Source: Cyathus striatus (Eukaryota; Basidiomycota; Agaricomycetes; Agaricales; Nidulariaceae). Taken from it: a stretch of DNA of 64,000 nt. The notes under the pieces were generated by a model. The model was not told the origin of the DNA. It made no database searches and worked only from the letters and a program-made list of their open reading frames with translations. A program made the translations under genes and the position numbers. Of this stretch, positions 55,952 to 64,000 are shown one piece after another (within the stretch, counting starts at the first letter, position 1; the number at the start of each line of letters is the position of its first letter). Where the stretch lies: positions 1,178,001 through 1,242,000 of the forward strand of contig JAOVFP010000017.1 in assembly GCA_025738555.1 (NCBI GenBank), in the 5' to 3' direction.

Positions 55952-57323
55952 CTAAGCCGCGCGCACCATAGAGTACGGCGATTAATTTCCCATTCAGTAT
56001 GACGCTCCAACTATTATGAAGTTCCGAGTGTGGAATAATTCACTGTAACCGTAATTCGGTTGTGCCGTAAACTCGGAGCGTCGTAATTCCGAAAAGTCCT
56101 GTATTTTTTAGTTTCTTCCACACAGATAGGTACCATTGAGTATAAGAATTCATGTATATATTTTTAAACAAACATATACCCTGTTACTGTTATTTTATAA
56201 CCCATTTTCTGTCAGTTTTTTCTTTTGTCTTCCTTTTCAGAGAGATTTCCCACGCTTACTGGAAGGGAGCGAATAAGAGGTACATCCATAGGGTTCCCGT
56301 TTATTTATCTGTACTGCAGTGAATCGTTTCTTAGCCATGTTTTATCTTAACATTTGTTTAATGCTAAATATTAAAATAAAAACACGGAACTTGTCATTTG
56401 TAAACACAGGGTAAGACATGTGACATTTTGGAGCTATTATTCTGTAGCGTATTTAAATAGACAAATGCTTAGATAGAACTATTACTTGTTATGATATACA
56501 TTATTTGTGATTTTGTGAACATATGAACTATGAATTTCGAGGCAATTTCAAAGTATCTCAAGTGAATGGGTTAATATGACGAGATTTAGTGAGTTGCCCC
56601 AACTGAGCAGGGCAGTGCTTTGGAATTACATCCAAGTTATAAAATTTTTATAGAAAGAAGATAATATTATTGGGTACTAAATGCTGTGGTTATATACGTT
56701 GTCTATTGTGTAACTAGAATGTTTGCATATCGCCAGACTATGTGAGACTATTCTAATAGTTTCCTGAGAAGTGTAGGGTATTCTAGAACCGAAAGGTGTA
56801 AAGATGAAGGTGACCCTGGAACCTAAACAAAGAAATAAAATGCGAGCCGGTTGAAAGACCATTCGACCTGTGGCGTTCCAAGGCGTATGAGAATGTAGTA
56901 ATCGTTTTAATCTGGTGTTGAGTTGGGGATAAATTAAGTGAGTGTAACATAAGATAGATACAAAGAAATAAAACGCGAGCCAGTTGAAAGACCATTCAAC
57001 CTGCGGCGTTCCAAGGTGTATGAGAATGTAGTAATCATTTTAATCTGGTGTCGAGTTGGGGATAAATTAAGTGAGTGTAAAGTAAGATAGATACAGGTTT
57101 TTATACAAGGAAAAACATAGCATATTACTTAACTTGAATTGGTTCTTAAACGTAAATTAAGATATTCCAAACCATAATGTAGACGTAAACTGTTTAAGAG
57201 TAACAGAGCAGTGGTTTGAGATGGAAAAATAAAAAAGAGGAAACTCGGAATAGGGAGACTCGGTAACTGCGCGCTAGAACACTGTCACGTGATGTTGACA
57301 ATGAAACTCGAAGAATAGCGAAT

Positions 57324-57356
57324 TTTGTAGTGCAGACGGATCGCTTGCTCTACAAA
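57324..57356. repeat. GTAGTGCA..TGCTCTAC hairpin, copy 3
   Basis: TTTGTAGTGCAGACGGATCG then CTTGCTCTACAAA. A mirror copy lies at 60069-60101 in the opposite arm. Confidence 0.6.
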
Positions 57357-60068
57357 GGAATCAAAATTCATAAGTAAGATAAGTAGGTAGTTAGAAATGC
57401 GATGGTATACTATTCAAATAACATATTCCATCAAGAGGTGACAGATCCTCCGATTACGGACGTCCATGACGTCAAGAGTAGGGGGGGGGGTACTCTACGT
57501 TTTTGGTTAGTGCTTGCGTACGGCAAGCCGGCATGCACTATCGAGCTGCAGGTACGGTTAGTCTTCCGAATAAGCAACTATCTGTGTTCGAGTGCACTGC
57601 GCAATATTCACGATAGAGTTGCTACTAGATATGATTGTAGAAGTTATTTTTCTGTGTAATGTGCTCTTATATCCAAGTAAGTAAGTAAAACATACCTCAG
57701 GCTAGCGGCAAGCGGCGAAATTTAAGCAGAATAGCCATATTTATGGCATCTCATGTGCAGCGTGAAACTTTGAAGCTCGATGTATTGGAATTTGGATGCC
57801 GATGAATACTGTAGAAATGTTTGTAACTGTTCGTTAACAGGCTGCTGGATGTTGTGATAGCATAATATTTGCTGAACCCTAGTGTGCTGAAGTGGAGGTG
57901 TTGTATATGGTACTCAATAGCAACTATCTTATTTTCTGAACAATCCAATGAGCGCCCTTGAACTGTTTCCAGCAACGGGTGGTGACTGAGGACACGGACT
58001 CGAAGAAGACGCCGAAGCTTAGGAATTGGTTTGTTTCTTCTATACTCCACGTACATATCCTGTAATAATATTTCGAATCTTCCCATACCAGTTGCACAGT
58101 TGGTAGGAAGAGAAGTAGGCTTTAACTAAGTATTTCTCCCTCGGAAATGGGAGTATTTTATTGGTAACAAAACTTTAAATTCACGGTGAATATTGGTGCA
58201 CATGTAAAACAATTATTCTACATAAACTCAGCATCTTTCTGTGCTTCTTATATTGGCAGACATTGTTATGAGCAGACAAATGCTGTATGAAGTTAGTATG
58301 AAGTACGGAGTGAAGCTATAATTGCCGTTGCGCCACTCGCTAAACTATTGACCGCCGATGATGCCGCTGTCATTTGGCTGTCATGCTCGCGTGGCAGGAT
58401 GCAACGTCCAAGATCGGAGGATCTGTCACCTCTTGTATTCCATAACATACCTCTTATTCGCTCGCTTCCAGTAAGCGTGGGAAATCTCTCCGAAAAGGAA
58501 GACAAAAGAAAAAACCGACAGAAAATGGGTTATAAAATAACAGTAACAGGGTATATGTTTGTTTAAAAATATATACATGAATTCTTATACTCAATGGTAC
58601 CTATCTGTGTGGAAGAAACTAAAAAATACAGGACTTTTCGGAATTACGACGCTCCGAGTTTACGGCACAACCGAATTACGGTTACGGTGAATTATTCCAC
58701 ACTCGGAACTTCATAAACTATAAATAAATTCACCGTACTAAAAACCTGTGCCGTACTTCGGTTGCCGTAAATAAGTGTCGCCGTAATCGCAGAATTGGCT
58801 TATTCTGCAATATTATACATATATATGTATTCTACATGGTTATACTATGTACTCATATATTATAACGTCTTCGAAATTGACCGTTTCGACGACATTTTGC
58901 AGCTTCGGAAATCTCCGTACAAGGTTCCCACACCTTCTCGAGGATGAAGCGTCATATCTATTAATAAATTCGCCGTAGTTATAGTTCGGTTCACTGTACT
59001 TAAGTGTCGCTGTAATCTTATAATCTGCGCATTTTTCGATATTTCCACCATAAATACATTCTGCTATTTAATAATATATGTTGATGTGGAAATCTACTGT
59101 GGATATGTCTGTAAAATTGACCGTTTCGACGACTTTCTAAGGATTCGGAAATTACCGTTTTAATTCCCGCGCTCTTCTGACCGTCGTGCCGTACATCCAA
59201 CTTCATTCAATTGTACCAGATACCTTCAAGCTATATTGTATGTTCAGCTTCCCAATATACTGCATATTGCTATCAATAAATTAAGAAAGATGGTGCAGAA
59301 GAGGTATAACATAACATAAAAATTGGAGCATTGTAGGTGCCTATCAAATGCCTTAGCTTATCTCAGTTCATGCCTGTAAGTAAATAGCATTTAATATAAT
59401 AATTATATGTTATATAGTTTATACAGAAGTATTATGTTATATATTCTAATGTATTAGTGAGAACGAAGTCATAACGACGTACCTTTCTCATCCTCGAGAA
59501 TGCGTGGGAACCTTGTACGGAGATTTCCGAAGCTGCAAAAAGTCGTCGAAACGGTCAATTTCGAAGACGTTACAATATATGAGTACATAGTATAACCATG
59601 TAGAATACATATATATATATATAATATTGCAGAATAAGCCAATTCTGCGATTACGGCGACACTTATTTACGGCAACCGAAGTACGGCACAGGTTTTTAGT
59701 ACGGTGAATTTATTTATAGTTTATGAAGTTCCGAGTGTGGAATAATTCACCGTAACCGTAATTCGGTTGTGCCGTAAACTCGGAGCGTCGTAATTCCGAA
59801 AAGTCCTGTATTTTTTAGTTTCTTCCACACAGATAGGTACCATTGAGTATAAGAATTCATGTATATATTTTTAAACAAACATATACCCTGCTACTGTTAT
59901 TTTATAACCCATTTTCTGTCGGTTTTTTCTTTTGTCTTCCTTTTCGGAGAGATTTCCCGCGCTTACTGGAAGCGAGCGAATAAGAGGTATGTTATGGAAT
60001 ATGTTATTTGAATAGTATACCATCGCATTTCTAACTACCTACTTATCTTACTTATAAATTTTGATTCC

Positions 60069-60101
60069 TTTGTAGAGCAAGCGATCCGTCTGCACTACAA
60101 A
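60069..60101. repeat. GTAGAGCA..TGCACTAC hairpin, copy 4
   Basis: TTTGTAGAGCAAGCGATCCG then TCTGCACTACAAA, the arm-mate of 57324-57356. Confidence 0.6.
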
Positions 60102-61293
60102 ATTCGCTATTCTTCGAGTTTCATTGTCAACATCACGTGACAGTGTTCTAGTGCGCAGTTACCGAGTCTCCCTATTCCGAGTTTCCTCTTTTTTATTTTT
60201 CCATCTCAAACCATTGCTCTGTTACTCTTAAACAGTTTATGTCTACATTACGGTTTGGAATATCTTAATTTACGTTTAAGAACCAATTCAAGTTAAGTAA
60301 TATGCTATGTTTTTCCTTGTATAAAAACCTGTATCTATCTTACTTTACACTCACTTAATTTGTCCCCAACTCAACACCAGATTAAAACGATTACTACATT
60401 CTCACACGCCTTGGAACGCCGCAGATTGAATGGTCTTTCAACCAGCTCACATTTTATTTCTTTGTTTAGGTTCCAGGGTCACCTTCATCTTTACACCTTT
60501 CGGTTATAGAATACCCTACACTTCTCTGGAAACTATTAGAATAGTCTCACATAGTCTGGCGATACGCAAACATTCTAGTTACACAGTAGACAATGTATAT
60601 AACCACAGCATTTAGTACCCAATAATATTATCTTCTTTCTATCAAAATTTTGTAACTTGGATGTAATTCCAAAGCACTGCCCTGCTCAGTTGGGGCAACT
60701 CGCTAAATCTCGTCATATTAACCCATTCACTTGAGATACTTTGAAATTGCCTTGAAATTCGTAGTTCATATGTTCACAAAATCACAAATAATGTATATCA
60801 TAACAAGTAATAGCTCTATCTAAGCATTTGTCCATTTAAATACGCTACAGAATAATAGCTCCAAAATGTCACATGTCTTACCCTGTGTTTACAAATGACA
60901 AGTTCCGTGTTTTTATTTTAATATTTAGCATTAAACAAATGTTAAGATAAAATATGGCTAAGAAACGATTCACTGCAGTACAGATAAATAAACGGGAACC
61001 CTATGGATGTACCTCTTATTTGCTCCCTTCCAGTAAGCGTGGGAAATCTCTCCGAAAAGGAAGACAAAAGAAAAAACCGACAGAAAATGGGTTATAAAAT
61101 AACAGTAACAGGGTATATGTTTGTTTAAAAATATATACATGAATTCTTATACTCAATAGTACCTATCTGTGTGGAAGAAACTAAAAAATACAGGACTTTT
61201 CGGAATTACGACACTCCGAGTTTACGACACAACCGAATTACGGTTACGGTGAATATTTCCACACTCGGAACTTCATATAGTTGGAGCGTCATA

Positions 61294-63970
61294 TACGATA
61301 GGGGAAAAACCCGCCGAAGCGAAATTCGCTTCCCGCCGTAACGCAATACTGTCGCTTTTTTACATTTCAGTAATCTCATGATATTTCTATAGCTATAGGT
61401 ATTAATTTACAATGTTATACTAAAGTTAATCATATGAAAAACACTCTTTATTTCACTATACGTGTACTTTATGTTCGCTTGATAGGCCATCTCAGTATTT
61501 CCCACGGTTAGCAAAGAAACAAGTCTGTTATGTCTTCCCCAAGCGTCAAACGCCCTCGACGCTCTCAATATCCGTGTGCATGTCTCCAGCGCTCGGTGTT
61601 CCAGTAATACTAAGAAGAATATATTTGCTATTAGAATGCGAGCTGTCGCAACCAACGAAGCTCTAAATAGCGTACCAATTTGTTCTCTTTATGGTATTTC
61701 AAAGTAGTTCTAGTCGACATCGACTTCTGCTCTTGCACACTCAGCCCCATCAAAATATTGAATAATATAACCACTAAATCACTATTTAGAATGAATATTA
61801 GACTATTTCATTCCATAAAATAATTCTTAAGTGTTGTTAAAGTGCGATAACATTAATCTCCAGGCATGATGGTAGTGCTATACTAAATGACTGTGGGTGG
61901 TAACTAAGTAGTTGTAATGAATGGTATCGTATCATAAGGATTACAGAGTGGAACATTGCGTTGCTGTTTTGCAAATAGTGAGCAATTTTGGTATTGAAAG
62001 AGAGAGATAAGATGCAAAGCGGTGGTTAAATATGGTAATCACAATCCTGCAAAGATCCTCCAATTCACACGCAAGTACTCAGACATGAACAAGATGATTG
62101 TAGAGGCTTTTAAGGCACTCGTACTCAGTGACACCTCCACGGTGACTCTAGGCGATGTACGGGATTTTGACATTCGATATCTCCTTGCCGCTGTCAAAGC
62201 GCAGAACTCAATCCGAAAGTTTCGCGAAGATTGCGTGCTCACACCAACTCCTGTTTTATGGATATCAATCTTACTTTATATATATATAAATTATAGCGAA
62301 GCTATTCATACAATAACATGGTTTGTATATCTTCTCTACGCTTGTAGTCCATCAAATTGTTTCCCACGGTGATGAGGAAGTCAAACCCCCTTCGAGCTCT
62401 CTGTTGGACTTCTATTCAGCACTCGACGTTCCAGAAATACTAAGACAAATGTGAGACCTATTAGAATTATAATTCGAGCACCAAACTTATAGAGTGCTCA
62501 ACAGTACACCAACATGTTCTCAACATTAACACGAGGTCTCACCACCCCAGGTAGACGACATCGACGTCTCTACACTTGCACTCTCTTCCTTAAGATCTCC
62601 ACACTCAATGTTATTGCAGATAAATTCGTCTTCCGGTTTCTTTAAGCATTACATTTATTTACTGGCCATTCCACTGCTCTGTTCGCTCTGTTAGGTATAT
62701 TTTTCTCTTTATTTACCATCTAAGGTGCATTATCTTGCGCTAAATTAGTTCAAATTCATCCATCAAACTTCCCTCACACACATTTCACTGTCTTAGAACT
62801 TAAAATATAAGCAAATCGAAGTTCAGTCGATTGCTGTGTAGTTAAAGTTCTGTGTACTCACACAATGTTCAAGTCCTCAAAAATTATTGAAGTAAACCAT
62901 TAAGCTATAAGGCTATGACGGTGTATAATATAATATATGGCGATGTATACTATCGAAAGGAAACGACGCAATGGCGCACAAGTTTGAAGAAATGTAGTGT
63001 AGTAGAGCATAGCAGATGGCGATAAGAATGAAACAGAAGCAGTGGAAAGGAATATACAAATGGATATTGCGAACGGAGTATGAATATTGAATGAGATCAC
63101 TATAGTGAAGATCATTTAGTTACAAATTAGCTACATGTTGTATTCCATTGCTTTCCAAATTAATATATGACTTCAGGCGACAAAAGCGAGAAAATACAAT
63201 GAAATGATTGGCATAATGTGCCAATTGATCGAGTTTGTGTCTAATTACTCATATCTTTGTCTATATATTTCCGCAATACTGATCGTTGAAGAGATGTATA
63301 CAGATATTGAGAGCATGGAGAGGGTGGGATACATTGAGAAGACGATAATATCACCTAGACGCTTTGTTTCCTTTAATGACCGTGGGAATTATTGCAATGA
63401 GCTACAAGCGAACAGATGGTATATGAAGAGAGCAATAATAACTGTTTTTTTGTATGACTAACTTTAGTATAATAGATCAGTAAATGCATTCAACGATATA
63501 AATAACATAAGGTTACAGAACTATCCAAAATAAACAGCAGTATTAGAGATTTCGCTCGCCAGGAGTTACGGCGGGATACGGTGTCCGGGAATCGCATGCA
63601 CTTGCTTTTTAATTCGTGTCAACGCTTGGCACTTGGCGCTCAATGTATCTTGTAAGCGAACCGATTATGAAAGTCTCAGCTTGCTTCAAAACAGGCCGCA
63701 ATTAGTATCGTTATAATAGTAGACCATTAATATGTAAGTATAATATATTATGATGGTGTCCTAAGGACTTCGTAAGTAGAGCGATAGTGTCGATAGTCTG
63801 CAACTTTTATGTCCAAGTTATACTATCCCCCAAGAAATAAAAAAGAATCACTTACCTGACAACCCATTGAGTGATAGTGGATGACGAAGTAACTTGATTC
63901 TGTAATAAAACGAGAGGAAATGGCGAGTACAACTTAAGTACAGAACTGGAGTATGTGCAGGAATTGGAGA
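61294..63970. other. Further fold-back remnants, no gene
   Basis: CGCTTCCCGCCGTAACGCAA at 61328 has a partial mirror GAGTTACGGCGGGATACGG at 63562, possible ends of an element of about 2.3 kb. Within it, 61495-61660 and 62350-62480 are diverged direct repeats (TTTCCCACGG, TCAGCACTCGACGTTCCAG/AGCGCTCGGTGTTCCAGTAA, AATACTAAGA). Frames such as 62022-62372 and 63204-63461 show no known domain. An AT-rich tail follows. Confidence 0.4.
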
Positions 63971-63973
63971 TTG

Positions 63974-64000
63974 GACAAATGTGGGATCGAACTCGGGACC
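63974..64000 (-). ncRNA. tRNA-like B-box sequence at window edge
   Basis: On the minus strand GGTCCCGAGTTCGATCCCAC contains a canonical B box (GAGTTCGATCC; GGTTCGANTCC consensus). The T-arm stem would pair poorly beyond one base pair, so a SINE head or tRNA pseudogene extending past 64000 is more likely than a working tRNA. The A box would lie outside the window. Confidence 0.4.

Larger units (their letters stand above)
47639..55968 (-). mobile_element. 8.3-kb TA-flanked Tc1/mariner-like element, broken by two insertions
   Basis: The left end is TGGTGCGTGCGGCTTAGTCA then CCACAAGTTTTGTAC. The complement of the right end is TGGTGCGCG-CGGCTTAGTCGCCACAAATTTTGTAC, in which the junction marks an insertion. 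TA flanks both sides (47637-47638, 55969-55970). It encodes a DDE transposase on the minus strand (54248-47886). A hAT transposon (48056-51697) lies inside the transposase gene and a MITE (54426-55951) inside the right terminal repeat. Without these insertions it would be about 3.1 kb. It gave rise to the MITE at 6348-6804. Both the gene and one end are broken, so it is no longer autonomous. Confidence 0.88.
56000..61291. mobile_element. 5.3-kb TA-flanked nested palindrome, TGACGCTCC family
   Basis: The ends are TGACGCTCCAACTATTATGA on the left and the complement TGACGCTCCAACTATATGAA on the right, flanked by TA (55998-55999, 61292-61293). The outer arms 56000-57435 and about 59985-61291 mirror each other. 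An inner palindrome (about 58440-58950 against about 59490-60000) repeats the first 280 bp of the outer arm (CCGAGTGTGGAATAATTCAC, TTTCCCACGCTTACTGGAAG) and adds GTTTCGACGAC..TTTGCAGCTTCGGAAAT. The unpaired part 57460-58400 is flanked by AGAGGTGACAGATCCTCCGA and its complement. No frame is credible as a gene. It shares ends with 43972-45714. Confidence 0.8.

Noticed and set aside
63974..64000. Functional tRNA gene at the right edge
   Set aside because: The B box is good but the T-arm stem pairs poorly, and the rest lies outside the window; reported only as tRNA-like.

Overview
The window reads as nuclear DNA of a filamentous fungus, most likely an Agaricomycete (Basidiomycota). The support is roughly 50-bp GT..AG introns in several genes, an NB-ARC/tetratricopeptide STAND receptor of the fungal type, a Ty3/gypsy polyprotein and a DDE transposase of kinds common in mushroom genomes, and many in-frame stops that look like C-to-T decay. 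I cannot name the genus. Almost everything here is transposable-element DNA. The only convincing non-transposon genes are the NB-ARC/TPR gene (minus strand, about 31.96-35.83 kb) and a short spliced gene of unknown function (plus strand, 17.05-18.18 kb) that is cut off by a decayed retrotransposon.

Layout. 1-2.69 kb: decayed sequence without a gene. 2.69-16.08 kb: a 13.4-kb mosaic of inverted repeats built from minisatellites (TTGCTTCA-type 33-bp units, TGTGAC/GTCACA units, GATCAC units, CGCGTCACG units), into which several small DNA transposons have jumped. Clear target-site duplications mark the insertions at 3849-5336 (TA), 6348-6804 (TA) and 7224-8803 (8 bp). A decayed piece of the 18S rRNA gene lies at about 13.14 kb, in the centre of one palindrome. 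17.05-18.2 kb: the spliced hypothetical gene. 18.24-27.4 kb: a dead Ty3/gypsy element on the minus strand (gag, protease, RT, RNase H, integrase), split by a second copy (23079-25034) of the 7224-8803 element. 28.8-30.25 kb: a G-rich minisatellite. 30.7 kb: a tRNA-like SINE head. 31.96-35.83 kb: the NB-ARC/TPR gene. 36-38.7 kb: a CpG-rich stretch that may hold host sequence. 38.7-43.3 kb: DNA-transposon mosaic, including a non-autonomous element with four internal 355-bp repeats.

43.9-61.3 kb is a nest of DNA transposons whose order of arrival can be read. A fold-back element received a tRNA-derived SINE (46701-47411) and an 8.3-kb TA-flanked Tc1/mariner-like element (47639-55968). The latter in turn received a complete, apparently intact 3.6-kb hAT transposon (48056-51697, transposase in seven exons, about 892 aa) inside its transposase gene, and a 1.5-kb MITE (54426-55951) inside its right terminal repeat. 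A 5.3-kb palindromic fold-back (56000-61291) sits immediately to the right. The 457-bp MITE at 6348-6804 is a deletion derivative of the 8.3-kb element, so parent and offspring are both in the window.

Cross-cutting signals that no single feature explains: a TGTGAC/GTCACA core used by minisatellites in several unrelated elements; an exact 10-mer TTTCCCACGC recurring in many fold-backs; a 31-33-bp hairpin (GTAGAGCA..TGCACTAC) at four places; and TACGGC subterminal clusters. All coordinates were worked out by eye and no searches were run.
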